Source: an uncultured Thalassotalea sp. (GTDB taxonomy: Bacteria > Pseudomonadota > Gammaproteobacteria > Enterobacterales > Alteromonadaceae). From it: a DNA stretch of 64,000 nucleotides. The stretch covers positions 62,001 to 126,000 of the forward strand of contig CANLNK010000002.1 in assembly GCA_947492575.1 (NCBI GenBank), read 5' to 3'. The notes below the pieces were generated by a model. It was not told the DNA's origin and did not search any database. It saw nothing but the letters and a program-made list of their open reading frames with translations. Made by a program: the position numbers and the translations under genes. This document shows, piece after piece, positions 37,670 through 48,015 of the stretch; position 1 is the stretch's first letter; each line of letters starts with the position of its first letter.

Positions 37670-38626
37670 CTAACTATAGTAGCTTGCTAATGTGTCAATA
37701 AAGCGCTGCAACTCATTTTCTGCCAGCGCATTAATACCTGCGGCAGCAGCTCGCCCGCCTCCAGTTTCAAACTGACAAACCACTTTGTCCGCACCTTGTT
37801 TATTGTTCAGTGGTGCTCTAACGCTAACTGTGTATGTTGCATCAGCATTGAGTGTTAATACACCGTGTGCTGTATCAGGTGCTTCATTAGCTAATTGGTT
37901 ACCATAGACACCAGAGACACGTCTTGCCCAAGCCTCATCAGGCAGCTCCAGTACTTTAGCAACTGGCGTAGAGAAATGTACTTTAGCATCAGCTGCTTTC
38001 GCCATATCTTGCTGATAAGCCGCTTCCAGCTGATAAAACACTGAGGATTTATCCTCGCGAAGTTCAAGTGGGTTAGTGTATTTAACTAGCAACCGGTACA
38101 ACGCTTCTGGCGTAAAGTGCAAATCGTCGACTGTACGTCCATAGCCGTTGTAATTAACGTAAATACCTAGGTCTTTTAAAAACCTTTGATCGTCTTCATT
38201 TACTTGATGCTTCTCGGCAAGTGCTATTGCAGAAGCTGTCATATTGTCACCAAATGCGGCCGCAATTGCCCATAAATAATGAGCACCATTTAGGTGGTCA
38301 TTAATAAGTAAACTAGTACATGTATTAGCATCTAAGTCGATATTTGCCGATAGGTATTCGCTTGCAGAGATCTCACCACTACGATGATGGTCAACATAGA
38401 AAACAGGCACCTTATTGTCTAGTAGAGACGAAAGCGCCTCTTGGTTCTTTTCCATTGAAATGTCTAACACAGTTACCGAGCGAGCCTGCTCAATATCTAC
38501 GCGCTTTAACAAAGAAATGTCGCGTTTTACACCTGTGATCAACTGGCTTTCTTTGGGTTCTGCAAGCCTCAATTGAACAAGAGCTAAAATGCCATCTGCA
38601 TCACCATTAAATACGTCGTAGTGCAT
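37670..38626 (-). CDS. DHH family phosphoesterase
   Basis: This 318-residue protein of the DHH superfamily has the metal-binding N-G-D-A-D-G at residues 7-12, Asp55 in L-D-I-S, D-H-H at 79-81, and a C-terminal glycine-rich GGGRAAAAG (289-297) typical of the DHHA1 substrate-binding domain. Its ATG overlaps the cysC stop codon (TAATG), so it is coupled to PAPS synthesis. Relatives such as NrnA hydrolyse 3'-phosphoadenosine-5'-phosphate (PAP) as well as nanoRNA. Removal of PAP left by sulfotransferases is the inferred role, not shown by sequence alone. Confidence 0.85.
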   Translation of the reverse strand: MHYDVFNGDADGILALVQLRLAEPKESQLITGVKRDISLLKRVDIEQARSVTVLDISMEKNQEALSSLLDNKVPVFYVDHHRSGEISASEYLSANIDLDANTCTSLLINDHLNGAHYLWAIAAAFGDNMTASAIALAEKHQVNEDDQRFLKDLGIYVNYNGYGRTVDDLHFTPEALYRLLVKYTNPLELREDKSSVFYQLEAAYQQDMAKAADAKVHFSTPVAKVLELPDEAWARRVSGVYGNQLANEAPDTAHGVLTLNADATYTVSVRAPLNNKQGADKVVCQFETGGGRAAAAGINALAENELQRFIDTLASYYS

Positions 38627-39231
38627 TATTTTGTTCCTAAATATCCGTTTTGCTCTAAATAACTAACAATTTGTTGGGCACACTCTTCTATCGAGCACTT
38701 TGCCGTTTCAACATGTACTTCTGGGCTTTCAGGCACATCGTAAGCTGAATCAATACCAGTAAAGTCTTTAATTTCGCCTGCACGTGCCTTCTTATAAAGG
38801 CCTTTAGGATCTCTTTGTTCGCATACTTCAATAGGCGTATCGATATAAACTTCAATAAACTCTCCATCATCTAGTAATTCACGCGCCATCGCTCTATCTT
38901 GAGCAAAGGGTGAGATGAATGCTGTTGATACAATTAACCCCGAATCGATAAAGAGCTTAGATACTTCACTAATGCGACGAATATTTTCAATACGATCAGT
39001 GTCACTGAAGCCAAGATCGCCATTTAAACCATGCCTAACATTATCGCCATCGAGTAGATAACTATGATGGCCTCGTTCAAAAAGTAAGGCATCAACTGCG
39101 TTAGCAACCGTTGACTTACCAGAGCCACTTAAGCCCGTATACCAAAGTAGGCAAGGTTTCTGTTTTTTTAAGGTTGCACGCTGTGCTTTAGTGACATTCG
39201 TGTGATGCCATACTGTGTTTTCAGTTTTCAT
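38626..39231 (-). CDS. cysC: Adenylylsulfate kinase
   Basis: This enzyme phosphorylates adenylylsulfate (APS) to PAPS with ATP. The 201-residue protein has the P-loop GLSGSGKST at residues 33-41, then [11 protein letters not shown] and D-L-G-F-S, and the late segments F-I-S-P-F and D-P-K-G-L-Y. It sits between the SLC13 permease (17-bp gap) and the DHH phosphoesterase (overlap), one step after CysDN. Confidence 0.96.
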   Translation of the reverse strand: MKTENTVWHHTNVTKAQRATLKKQKPCLLWYTGLSGSGKSTVANAVDALLFERGHHSYLLDGDNVRHGLNGDLGFSDTDRIENIRRISEVSKLFIDSGLIVSTAFISPFAQDRAMARELLDDGEFIEVYIDTPIEVCEQRDPKGLYKKARAGEIKDFTGIDSAYDVPESPEVHVETAKCSIEECAQQIVSYLEQNGYLGTK

Positions 39232-39248
39232 GTCTATGTTCTACACCA

Positions 39249-40979
39249 TTAATAAAATGGAAAAATTAGCGGAATCATCACTAGCACTACGCATGCGTAT
39301 GTAAAAGAGACGGGCACGCCATATTTTAGGAAGTCGAGTAAACGGTAGTTACCAGCGTTAAAAACCATCACATTGGTTTGATAACCATATGGGCTAATAA
39401 AGCTGCCACTCGCAGCGAAAGCAACCGCCATCACGAAAGGAATAGGGTTTGCATCGAGGCCAAGCGCCATATTGTATGCGATAGGGAAAATCAAAGCGGC
39501 AGCTGCATTATTGGTAACCAACTCTGTAACGACTAAGGTCAATACAAATATCAATACAAAAGCAACATATATGCTTTTGCCATCTAATAAGGTCTCTACG
39601 TTCTGCGCGAGTAAATCAGCCAAACCGCTATTTTCCATCGCTTTCGCCAAGGTCAGTGCGCTAAGTACGATCATCCATATCTCAAGCGGAAAGCGTCGTT
39701 TGATTTCGTTAATGGTCAATGCGCCTGTAAATATCAATATAGACACGTAGAACATTAAACATTTAAGCAGCGATAGCTCAGTAAATACCGATAAAGCAAT
39801 GGTGGTAAAAAAGCCAAAAACTGTCAGCTTATCACGCCAACCTGAAAGCATATTTTCAGGCTTGTGACCGGAAAGAATATAAAAGTTCTTTGATAAGTTA
39901 GTGCGAGAACTAAAGTCTTTACCAACAGCCAGTACTAGAAAGTCACCAGAGTGGATAACTATTTCACCTAACTTTCCAGAGAGCGTTGCACCTTCACGGC
40001 GAATGGCAACTACGGCAGAATCAAAGCGGGCACGAAAACCTGCACTTTTGAGGCTCTTACCAATCACTGATGAATCAGGCTTTATGACAACTTCTGTCAA
40101 GTTATCTCTAAGTAACCCATCCTGTTCGGCAAACAAGGTTAAACCGTCAAACTGTTGTAGCGTTTTTACTTTAGAGATATCGCCTGAAAAGATAAGTTTA
40201 TCTTTTAGTTGCAAGACTTCTTCCGGTGTTACGGGTGAAATAAGTCGGCCGCGACGTACAACCTCTACCAAGAATATAGAATCTAAATTACGTAACCCAT
40301 TCTCTTCAACTGTTTTACCTATAAGCCCCGAACCTTCCGAAACTTCTGCTTCGAGCAAGTATTCCTTAGTCTGCAATGACTCTTCACCAATATTGGGCAA
40401 ACTGGGCAGGCGGAGCAGGATAACGAAGAAACAAATACCTAAAGCTGTCAAACCAACTAAGGTAAAATCAAAAAACTGTAATGACTCATTTCCTTGCTCA
40501 ATGTACATACTGTTCACTAGCAAGTTGGTTGAGGTACCCACTAAGGTAAGCGTACCACCAAGGATAGAGACAAAAGATAATGGTAAGAGTAATTTACCAG
40601 GATTAATTAGCGTATTATTCTTAATCGTATTAATAAGGCTTGCTACTACTGCAGTATTGTTCATGATTGCAGAAGCAAACGCAGCGCTTAACAAGGTTCT
40701 TAGCACCGACTTTACTTTCGATCCACTGATTAAAATATTTGAGAGTTTGCGAAGTAAGCTTGTGCGCTCAAATGCAAACGAGCACAAAACAAGTAGTACT
40801 AAGGATACGAGCCCTGGGTTAACTGCATTTGCCAATACATCTCTCGTATCAACAAGTGATACCGACAAACAAAGTAAGGTAGCGGCAAAAAAGATACGCT
40901 CGGGAATCTGCTGATATTTTATCAGGCCGAGGAAGGTAGTTATAAAAACAGCGAGCATAAACCATTGCATTGCTGTCAT
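39249..40979 (-). CDS. SLC13 family permease with RCK C-terminal domains, probable sulfate transporter
   Basis: This 576-residue inner-membrane protein has N-terminal helices (about residues 1-200), two TrkA-C/RCK_C-type cytoplasmic domains (about 205-375; note repeated V-I-G-K-S-L and I-x-x-G-D-x-L-V-L/I-F patterns), and further helices to the C-terminus. Conserved SLC13/DASS features include M-N-N-T-A-V near residue 108 and V-T-N-N-A-A-A-A near 487. Sulfate import is inferred from its place between cysDN and cysC. The start ATG is at 40979; another at 40970 is possible. Confidence 0.87.
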   Translation of the reverse strand: MTAMQWFMLAVFITTFLGLIKYQQIPERIFFAATLLCLSVSLVDTRDVLANAVNPGLVSLVLLVLCSFAFERTSLLRKLSNILISGSKVKSVLRTLLSAAFASAIMNNTAVVASLINTIKNNTLINPGKLLLPLSFVSILGGTLTLVGTSTNLLVNSMYIEQGNESLQFFDFTLVGLTALGICFFVILLRLPSLPNIGEESLQTKEYLLEAEVSEGSGLIGKTVEENGLRNLDSIFLVEVVRRGRLISPVTPEEVLQLKDKLIFSGDISKVKTLQQFDGLTLFAEQDGLLRDNLTEVVIKPDSSVIGKSLKSAGFRARFDSAVVAIRREGATLSGKLGEIVIHSGDFLVLAVGKDFSSRTNLSKNFYILSGHKPENMLSGWRDKLTVFGFFTTIALSVFTELSLLKCLMFYVSILIFTGALTINEIKRRFPLEIWMIVLSALTLAKAMENSGLADLLAQNVETLLDGKSIYVAFVLIFVLTLVVTELVTNNAAAALIFPIAYNMALGLDANPIPFVMAVAFAASGSFISPYGYQTNVMVFNAGNYRLLDFLKYGVPVSFTYACVVLVMIPLIFPFY

Positions 40980-41101
40980 AAGAAATTCTCTCTATGCGTT
41001 AATTTTATTTTGCATATTCCTTAATCACTTACTATCACCTATCCATGAACAGAGGGCAAGTAATTAAAGATTGTCTTATTTTTATCTCTAAAAAGTTAAG
41101 C

Positions 41102-41127
41102 CGCTTGAAAGAAAGGTCAATCAAGCG
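41102..41127 (-). terminator. Probable terminator after cysN
   Basis: CGCTTGA (41102-41108) pairs with TCAAGCG (41121-41127). On the minus strand a T-rich stretch follows within about ten bases. It lies about 70 bp beyond the cysN stop codon. Confidence 0.6.
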
Positions 41128-41197
41128 ACTTTACTATTAGTTTAAGCTAAGAGATTAGCTATGATGTTTTTCTACGATATTTCGCAATAGACTAAAC

Positions 41198-42610
41198 TTA
41201 TGAGAAAAGTTTAGAAATATCGCGCGCGCCCCAATGAGGGAAATGTTTACGCACTAGTGCATTAAACTCAATTTCAAACGCAGAGTAAGTTTGTGCATCT
41301 ACTTTTTCAGTCGCATGATGAATCATACCTGCACCCACGGTAATATTACTCAAACGATCAATAATGATAAACGCGCCTGTGCTTGGGTTCACATCGTACG
41401 GATCAAAATGTAATACTTCAGCCGCTTCAAAATCAACAGAACCGATTTCATTTAATCCTAAGTTACTTGCTTCACTTTGCTCCATTGTGTTTACATCAGT
41501 ACGATTAACCACTTTAGTCACATGACCCGTTGTTAATTTGGTACCGTGTTTGATGTAATACTCTCTTCCGGTTTCCAACGCATCATCATGCATCCATACA
41601 ACAGAGGCATTGAACTCTCTAGAGGAAACTAGTGTGCTGCCTTTGCGAACAATCATCTCGCCACGGCTAATATCTATTTCATCTTTTAGCGTTAGCGTGA
41701 TTGCTTGTCCTTGTTCAGCGCGCTCCAATTCACCGTCAAAGGTTACAATAGACGCTACCTCACTTTCTTTACCTGATGGCAAGGCAACAACGGTGTCACC
41801 AATTCGCACTTGCCCTGCAGCAACGGTACCCGCAAAACCACGGAAGTTAAGGTGTGGTCGGTTCACGTACTGCACAGGGAAACGGAATTCACTTAACTGT
41901 TCAGCGGGATCAACTTTGATTGTGTTTAAAAGCTTCATCAAGGTAGCGCCAGGATACCAAGCCATGTTTTCGCTTTCTTCAACAACGTTATCGCCGTTTA
42001 ATGCCGAAATCGGCACGAAGCGCACATCATCAAAGTTCAGGTCTTCAGCAAATTCTCGGTAGTCTTTCTTGATTTGCTGGTATCTGTCTTGATCATAATC
42101 CACCAAATCCATCTTGTTTACCGCAACAAGGACATGTTTGATACCAAGCAATGAACAAATAAACGAATGACGACGGGTTTGAACTTGTACACCACGGCGC
42201 GCATCAATAAGAATAATAGCGAGATCACAAGTAGACGCACCTGTTGCCATATTACGGGTATATTGCTCGTGGCCAGGAGTGTCAGCAATAATAAACTTGC
42301 GCTTATCTGTAGAGAAGTAACGATAAGCTACGTCAATCGTAATCCCCTGTTCACGCTCTGATTGGAGACCATCAACAAGTAGCGCCAAATCAACGGTATC
42401 TCCCGTTGTACCTGATTTCTTACTATCGTTTTCTATCGCCGCTAGTTGATCTTCAAAGATCATTTTTGAATCATGCAGCAGTCGACCGATTAAAGTACTT
42501 TTACCATCGTCTACACTGCCACAGGTTAGAAAGCGCACAAGCTCTTTATTTTCATGCTGCTTTAAGTACGCTTGAATATCTGTTTCGATTAAGTCTGATT
42601 GATGACTCAT
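41198..42610 (-). CDS. cysN: Sulfate adenylyltransferase subunit 1 (GTPase)
   Basis: This is the regulatory GTPase of ATP sulfurylase, which makes APS from ATP and sulfate and is driven by GTP hydrolysis. The 470-residue protein has translation-factor GTPase motifs: G1 GSVDDGKST near residue 32, G3 DTPGHEQY near 110, and G4 NKMD near 164. Beta-barrel domains follow. No APS-kinase domain is fused, consistent with the separate cysC. It is preceded by cysD. Confidence 0.96.
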   Translation of the reverse strand: MSHQSDLIETDIQAYLKQHENKELVRFLTCGSVDDGKSTLIGRLLHDSKMIFEDQLAAIENDSKKSGTTGDTVDLALLVDGLQSEREQGITIDVAYRYFSTDKRKFIIADTPGHEQYTRNMATGASTCDLAIILIDARRGVQVQTRRHSFICSLLGIKHVLVAVNKMDLVDYDQDRYQQIKKDYREFAEDLNFDDVRFVPISALNGDNVVEESENMAWYPGATLMKLLNTIKVDPAEQLSEFRFPVQYVNRPHLNFRGFAGTVAAGQVRIGDTVVALPSGKESEVASIVTFDGELERAEQGQAITLTLKDEIDISRGEMIVRKGSTLVSSREFNASVVWMHDDALETGREYYIKHGTKLTTGHVTKVVNRTDVNTMEQSEASNLGLNEIGSVDFEAAEVLHFDPYDVNPSTGAFIIIDRLSNITVGAGMIHHATEKVDAQTYSAFEIEFNALVRKHFPHWGARDISKLFS

Positions 42611-42707
42611 GTTGTTATCCTACAAATTTGTTAATGACGTTGCTTTATCATTTGTCTGAAATAGACAGTCACGCATGTATTAGCAACATGCGCCTTGACA
42701 ATAAGAT

Positions 42708-43607
42708 CTAGAAGTAACCTTCCATCTTCTTTTTCTCCATCGAGCCTGACGAGTCGTGGTCAATAACACGTCCTTGGCGCTCTGAAGTTTTCGTCAATAA
42801 CATCTCTTGAATAATGTCTGGTAATGTTGCGGCATCAGATTCAACCGCGCCCGTTAATGGGTAGCAACCCAAGGTTCTGAAGCGAACATTTTTCATCATC
42901 ACTTCTTCGCCCTCTTCTAACGGCATACGCTCATCATCAACCATGATAAGTGTACCGTCACGTTCTACTACAGGACGTTCTGCAGCTAGATACAATGGTA
43001 CAATTTCAATATTTTCTAGATAGATGTATTGCCAAATATCTAGCTCAGTCCAATTAGACAATGGGAATACGCGAATACTTTCGCCTTTATTCACTTTACC
43101 ATTGTAGGTATTCCAAAGCTCTGGGCGTTGGCTTTTGGGGTCCCAGCGGTGGTTCTTATCGCGGAATGAGTATACACGCTCTTTAGCGCGTGACTTCTCT
43201 TCGTCGCGGCGAGCGCCACCGAAAGCTGCATCAAATTGATATTTATCCAGTGCCTGTTTTAAACCCTGAGTTTTCATGACATCAGTGTGCTTAGCACTAC
43301 CAAAATCAAACGGGTTCATTCCCATGGCTAAACCTTCAGGGTTCTTATGAACAAGCAGCTCAAATCCGTACTTCTCAGCCATATGATCGCGAAATGCAAT
43401 CATCTCTTTGAATTTCCAGTCTGTGTCGACATGGAGTAATGGAAATGGAATTTTTCCCGGGGCGAAAGCTTTACGGGCAAGGTGAAGTAAAACGGCAGAG
43501 TCTTTACCGACAGAGTAAAGCATTACAGGCTTATCAAACTCAGCGGCTACCTCTCGAATAATATGGATAGACTCTGCTTCAAGCTTTTGTAAGTGTGTTA
43601 AGTTCAT
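42708..43607 (-). CDS. cysD: Sulfate adenylyltransferase subunit 2
   Basis: This is the catalytic subunit of ATP sulfurylase. The 299-residue protein has the PP-loop ATP-pyrophosphatase motif S-V-G-K-D-S-A-V near residue 32, then H-V-D-T-D-W-K-F and the family segment [16 protein letters not shown]. It is first of the cysDN pair; upstream lies a cluster of ATAAC/GTTAT half-sites. Confidence 0.97.
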   Translation of the reverse strand: MNLTHLQKLEAESIHIIREVAAEFDKPVMLYSVGKDSAVLLHLARKAFAPGKIPFPLLHVDTDWKFKEMIAFRDHMAEKYGFELLVHKNPEGLAMGMNPFDFGSAKHTDVMKTQGLKQALDKYQFDAAFGGARRDEEKSRAKERVYSFRDKNHRWDPKSQRPELWNTYNGKVNKGESIRVFPLSNWTELDIWQYIYLENIEIVPLYLAAERPVVERDGTLIMVDDERMPLEEGEEVMMKNVRFRTLGCYPLTGAVESDAATLPDIIQEMLLTKTSERQGRVIDHDSSGSMEKKKMEGYF

Positions 43608-43720
43608 TGGTCAATTTCTATTTATGATAGTTAAATTGCAATATGCATAAGAGAGCTTATGTCTCAAGGGCAATGTAAATTTTAATAATGACATTCTGGC
43701 ACATAAGAAGGATATAAACC

Positions 43721-43772
43721 ATATAACAATCTGATTTCATATAACCTTAGGTTATTTAAAACATTGTTATAT
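43721..43772. promoter_or_regulatory. Array of ATATAAC/GTTAT half-sites upstream of cysD
   Basis: Two direct ATATAAC copies (43721-43727, 43739-43745), a palindrome ATAACCT-T-AGGTTAT (43741-43755) and an inverted GTTATAT (43766-43772) form a roughly symmetric cluster 114-165 bp before cysD. A LysR-type operator such as CysB is a reasonable guess; the identity is not shown. Confidence 0.45.
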
Positions 43773-43816
43773 CTGCTTAGAGTATTTTGTCTTCTCTAGC
43801 CAACTAGTTTTCAATA

Positions 43817-44713
43817 CTAGAGTTCCAGGCTTTTCAAGTACTCAACAAAGCTATCTTTAAGCTCAGGATGTCTCATCGCATAGTCAACATTTGCCTTCAT
43901 GTAGCCAAATTTAGAGCCACAATCATGTGAACTGCCTGTCATATGGAAAGCTTCAACCGTCTCGATTTTCATTAACGCCGCAATAGCGTCAGTTAATTGA
44001 ATCTCATCACCTGCACCTGGCGGCGTGAATTCAAGCAAGTCCCAAATTGGCGCTGATAAGACGTAACGCCCTACAACTGCTAAGTTAGAGGGTGCATCTT
44101 CCACCGCAGGCTTTTCCACGACCGCTGTCATTGGCGCCATTTCGCCAGCAACCAGTTCTGCACCACCGCAATCGGCAACACCATAGCTACTCACTTTTTC
44201 CATTGGCACAGGTTCAACCATAATTTGGCTATGGCCGCTTTCATCAAAGCGCTTCATCATCGCCGCTAAGTTCTCTGTTTTTAGATTCGCGCTTGAGTCG
44301 TCCAGCACAACATCAGGCAAAACAACAGCGAATGGTGCATCACCAACAAGAGGTCTTGCTTTTAATACAGCGTGTCCTAGACCTTTTGCTTCACCTTGAC
44401 GTACATGCATGATGGTGACATCTTTAGGGCAAATCGCTTGTATTTCTTCTAACAATTGGCGTTTTACTCGCTTTTCAAGCGTTGTTTCTAACTCGAATGA
44501 TTTATCAAAGTGGTTTTCAATGGCATTTTTTGAAGAATGTGTTACCAATATGATTTCCTTGATTCCCGCATCAACACATTCATTTACGATGTATTGAATC
44601 AAAGGCTTATCAACGATAGGTAACATTTCTTTAGGAATCGCTTTGGTCGCGGGCAACATACGAGTACCAAGACCAGCTACTGGGATGACGGCTTTCTTAA
44701 TTTGTTCAGACAT
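43817..44713 (-). CDS. galU: UTP-glucose-1-phosphate uridylyltransferase
   Basis: This enzyme makes UDP-glucose from glucose-1-phosphate and UTP. The 298-residue protein has the nucleotidyltransferase signature [19 protein letters not shown] near residues 14-32 and the conserved V-E-K-P near 196. AGGAAACTC precedes the ATG. It lies downstream of ugd, which uses its product, with a terminator-like hairpin between them. Confidence 0.96.
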   Translation of the reverse strand: MSEQIKKAVIPVAGLGTRMLPATKAIPKEMLPIVDKPLIQYIVNECVDAGIKEIILVTHSSKNAIENHFDKSFELETTLEKRVKRQLLEEIQAICPKDVTIMHVRQGEAKGLGHAVLKARPLVGDAPFAVVLPDVVLDDSSANLKTENLAAMMKRFDESGHSQIMVEPVPMEKVSSYGVADCGGAELVAGEMAPMTAVVEKPAVEDAPSNLAVVGRYVLSAPIWDLLEFTPPGAGDEIQLTDAIAALMKIETVEAFHMTGSSHDCGSKFGYMKANVDYAMRHPELKDSFVEYLKSLEL

Positions 44714-44773
44714 GAGTTTCCTTCTTCTTTACCACTTTTAATTTTTTTTAAATTTATTACGAGTCAATAAAGT

Positions 44774-44805
44774 AAAAAGCACTGAGATTCTACTGCTCAG
44801 TGCTT
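44774..44805 (-). terminator. Intrinsic terminator after ugd
   Basis: AAGCACTGAG (44777-44786) pairs with CTCAGTGCTT (44796-44805). On the minus strand a T-run follows. It lies 9 bp beyond the ugd stop codon; its arms resemble the terminator after the POT gene at 47981. Confidence 0.82.
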
Positions 44806-44813
44806 CTTCCATT

Positions 44814-46157
44814 TTATGCGAATACTTTTACGCTATCACCGCGGCCGATAGCGTAGTAGCTAAAGCCCTTTTCTTTCATTGCAACCGGATCGTAAAGGTT
44901 ACGTCCATCAACAATAACTGAGTGTGCTAGCGATTTTTTGATTAACTCAAAATCAGGTGCTTTAAATTGTGGCCATTCGGTACATACCACTAACGCATCT
45001 GCTGATTTCAATGTTTGCTCTTTAGTTCCGCATAGCATAAGGTCATCACGCTCACCGTAAATGCGCTGACACTCTTCCATTGCTTCTGGGTCAAATGCTT
45101 GAACAACTGCGCCAGCTTGCCAAAGGGCTTCCATCAATTCGCGTGCTGGAGCTTCTCGCATATCATCTGTCTTTGGCTTAAACGATAGGCCCCATAGAGC
45201 AATGCGTTTACCTACTAAGTCACCGCTAAAGTAATTATGTAAGTGCTCGAATAATTTTTTCTTCTGTGCATAGTTGATCGTTTCAACCGCTTCAAGCAAT
45301 GACGGTTTATAGTCTACAGAGTTTGCAGTTCGAACTAGCGCTTGAACATCTTTCGGGAAACACGAACCGCCGTAGCCACAACCAGCATAAATAAACTGGT
45401 AACCAATACGAGAATCAGAACCTATACCGTGGCGCACCGCTTCAATATCTGCACCTAGTCTTTCCGCCAAGTTAGCAATTTCATTCATGAAAGAAATTTT
45501 AGTCGCTAGCATACAGTTCGCCGCGTATTTAGTGAGTTCAGCAGAGCGAACGTCCATAAAAATCATGCGATCATGATTACGGTTAAATGGTGCATAAAGT
45601 TCACGCATCGCTGCCTTTGAAGTTTCATTGTCAGTACCCACTACGATACGGTCTGGTTTCAAGCAATCGTTAACGGCAGCACCTTCTTTTAAGAACTCTG
45701 GATTTGAAACAACATCAAATGCTATATCAACATTACGTGCAGAGAGAGTTTCAGCGACTTTATTTGCTACCTTGTCAGCAGTACCTACAGGTACTGTCGA
45801 CTTATCAACGATAATCTTCGGCTCATTCATGTAAGTAGCAATAGTTTCTGCAACTGCCAATACATATTTAAGATCAGCAGAGCCATCTTCATCTGGCGGC
45901 GTACCAACAGCAATAAACTGAATAGTGCCGTGCTTAACGCCTTCTTCCGCATCCGTGGTAAAGTTTAACAACCCATCTTTAAAAGTTTGTTCAACAATTG
46001 GCGTTAAGCCTGGCTCATATATCGGAATCATTCCCTTTTTGAGGTTATCGACCTTTGCTTGGTCTACATCGACACAAACTACTTCGTGACCGACGGATGC
46101 AAGCACTGCTGCTTGCACAAGGCCAACGTAACCTACACCAAATACTGTAACCTTCAT
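44814..46157 (-). CDS. ugd: UDP-glucose 6-dehydrogenase
   Basis: This enzyme oxidises UDP-glucose to UDP-glucuronate with NAD+. The 447-residue protein has the N-terminal Rossmann motif [11 protein letters not shown], the catalytic cysteine in G-G-S-C-F-P-K-D near residue 264, and the C-terminal UDP-binding domain. AAGGATATTC precedes the ATG. UDP-glucuronate is a common capsule precursor, in line with the polysaccharide genes at the right end. Confidence 0.96.
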   Translation of the reverse strand: MKVTVFGVGYVGLVQAAVLASVGHEVVCVDVDQAKVDNLKKGMIPIYEPGLTPIVEQTFKDGLLNFTTDAEEGVKHGTIQFIAVGTPPDEDGSADLKYVLAVAETIATYMNEPKIIVDKSTVPVGTADKVANKVAETLSARNVDIAFDVVSNPEFLKEGAAVNDCLKPDRIVVGTDNETSKAAMRELYAPFNRNHDRMIFMDVRSAELTKYAANCMLATKISFMNEIANLAERLGADIEAVRHGIGSDSRIGYQFIYAGCGYGGSCFPKDVQALVRTANSVDYKPSLLEAVETINYAQKKKLFEHLHNYFSGDLVGKRIALWGLSFKPKTDDMREAPARELMEALWQAGAVVQAFDPEAMEECQRIYGERDDLMLCGTKEQTLKSADALVVCTEWPQFKAPDFELIKKSLAHSVIVDGRNLYDPVAMKEKGFSYYAIGRGDSVKVFA

Positions 46158-46297
46158 GAATATCCTTAAATTACTTACTTTGTCTTCATACTTACAATTT
46201 TGTTACATCATATCGAACTATCCGCTATGTAGGTAGTGCTGAAGAGACAATACGAATGAAAAAAATCGATTTGTTTAAGATTCATACGATATTTCAT

Positions 46298-46319
46298 TTA
46301 GATTAAAATTAGATTAAAA
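46298..46319 (+). repeat. Two tandem TTAGATTAAAA copies upstream of the POT gene
   Basis: Perfect adjacent 11-bp direct repeats (46298-46308, 46309-46319), about one helical turn apart and 115 bp before the start codon. They could be tandem regulator sites. Confidence 0.45.
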
Positions 46320-46433
46320 GCTCAGTAAATTATTTCACCTTATATTTCAAACCCACTGACGTCATAGCCTTGCGTTTCGTTGCTAGCAAAGGTATAACAC
46401 GGGCTGATTTTCAGTATTAGAAAGGATAATTAT

Positions 46434-47957
46434 ATGAATACCCCTAACTCAGGGACTTTCTTCGGTCATCCAGAAGGGTTGAAAACCCTGTTCTTCACAG
46501 AAATGTGGGAGCGCATGAGTTATTACGGCATGCGTATGTTGCTTGTACTCTTCATGACAGCAACATTACAAGAAGGTGGTTTAGGATTAACAGTAGCTTC
46601 GGCCGCTGCAATTTACGGTTTATACACAGGTAGTGTGTACTTTATGGGCTTACCTGGCGGCTGGTTATCAGACCGTCTATTAGGTGGTCAGAAAGCGGTT
46701 TGGTATGGCGGTATCATCATTATGATTGGCCATATTGTGCTTGCTATCCCGAGCGACAAATCATTCTTTATCGGTCTAATCTTAGTAATTTTGGGTACCG
46801 GCTTACTTAAGCCAAATATCGGTGCAATGGTCGGTATGATGTACTCTGAAGAAGATAAGCGTCGCGACAGTGGTTACGCTATCTACTACATGGGTATCAA
46901 CATTGGCTCTGTTATTGGTTACATGGTCTGTGGCTACTTGATGGAAAACCAAGGTTGGCATTATGCATTCGGTGCAGCCGCAATCGGTATGGCAGCGGGT
47001 CTAATCATGTACCGTAAAACACTGCCAGCGTTAAATGGTGTTGCCGCAGAGCCAGCATCCCCGCTTTCACCGAAAGGCCGTAAAGTGACTTGGACCGTTG
47101 TGGCATTATTCTTAGCTGCTATTGCTTTGGTAACAGGTCTTGTTATGTCAGGAACTGTAGCTTTTGATCCTGTATCAGTAGCAGAAAAAGTAGCGATTGC
47201 ATTCACGTTAATTTTCGTGGCGTATTATGTAGGTATCTTTGCATTAGGTGAGTTAACCCCAAATGAAAAGAAACGTCTTATCGCACTACTACTCGTGTGT
47301 ATTGCTTCAGCGTGTTTTTGGTCTGGCTTTGAACAAGCGGGCTCTTCGCTAAACTTATTCGCACGTGACTACACTGATCGTATGGTAGGCAGTTTTGAAG
47401 TCCCTACAGGTTGGTTCCAGTCGCTAAACTCTATGTTTATCGTATTGTTGTCACCATTCTTTGCAGCATTATGGATCAACCTAGGTAAGCGTTATGTTAG
47501 CCCAGGCTACGGCATAAAATGTGCCGTTGGTCTTGTGATTATGGCTAGTGGCTTTATCGTCATGTTCTTCGCGGCACAATACGCTGCATCAGGCCTTAAA
47601 GTCGCACCTTACTGGTTAGTTGCCACTTACTTCCTACACACTGTTGGTGAATTATGTTTAAGCCCTGTAGCATTGAGTGCTGTAAGTAAATTATCGCCTC
47701 GCCGCTTCGCTGGCCAAATGATGGGCGTATTCGTATTAACTTACTCTATCGGCAACATTATCTCAGGTTTATTAGCGGGTAACTTCGATCCAAACAATGT
47801 ATCTGAAATGCCTAACCTATACATTCAAATTAGCTTGTTTAGTATCGGGATTGGTATCGTTATCCTTCTACTTAGCTTGAAGAGTCGAATTTGGGAAAAC
47901 TTACCTGAAGATGACGCTAAAGAAGCAAAGCCAGTAGGTAAAGCAGCTACCGCGTAA
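46434..47957 (+). CDS. POT family proton-dependent oligopeptide transporter
   Basis: This 507-residue inner-membrane protein with about 14 helices imports di- and tripeptides with protons. The family motif E-M-W-E-R-M-S-Y-Y-G-M-R (ExxER) lies near residue 24. The PTR2 signature F/Y-Y-M-G-I-N-I-G-S lies near 160, and F-W-S-G-F-E-Q-A-G-S-S near 292. AAAGGA precedes the ATG. A hairpin terminator follows. Confidence 0.94.
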   Translation: MNTPNSGTFFGHPEGLKTLFFTEMWERMSYYGMRMLLVLFMTATLQEGGLGLTVASAAAIYGLYTGSVYFMGLPGGWLSDRLLGGQKAVWYGGIIIMIGHIVLAIPSDKSFFIGLILVILGTGLLKPNIGAMVGMMYSEEDKRRDSGYAIYYMGINIGSVIGYMVCGYLMENQGWHYAFGAAAIGMAAGLIMYRKTLPALNGVAAEPASPLSPKGRKVTWTVVALFLAAIALVTGLVMSGTVAFDPVSVAEKVAIAFTLIFVAYYVGIFALGELTPNEKKRLIALLLVCIASACFWSGFEQAGSSLNLFARDYTDRMVGSFEVPTGWFQSLNSMFIVLLSPFFAALWINLGKRYVSPGYGIKCAVGLVIMASGFIVMFFAAQYAASGLKVAPYWLVATYFLHTVGELCLSPVALSAVSKLSPRRFAGQMMGVFVLTYSIGNIISGLLAGNFDPNNVSEMPNLYIQISLFSIGIGIVILLLSLKSRIWENLPEDDAKEAKPVGKAATA

Positions 47958-47980
47958 CGCGCTAGTATATTAGATTGCCA

Positions 47981-48015
47981 AAAAAGCACTGCGTTAATAC
48001 CGCAGTGCTTTTTTT
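47981..48015 (+). terminator. Intrinsic terminator after the POT gene
   Basis: AAAAAGCACTGCG (47981-47993) pairs with CGCAGTGCTTTTT (48001-48013) and runs into T-rich DNA. The open frame of the next gene begins directly after it. Confidence 0.9.

Noticed and set aside
39901-40914. 337-codon open frame on the plus strand
   Set aside because: It is antisense to the SLC13 permease, Ser/Lys-rich, with no recognisable domain or ribosome-binding site.
41192-41214. Inverted repeat CTAAACTT/AAGTTTAG over the cysN stop codon
   Set aside because: It is A+T-rich and has no T-run; the hairpin at 41102-41127 is a better terminator candidate.
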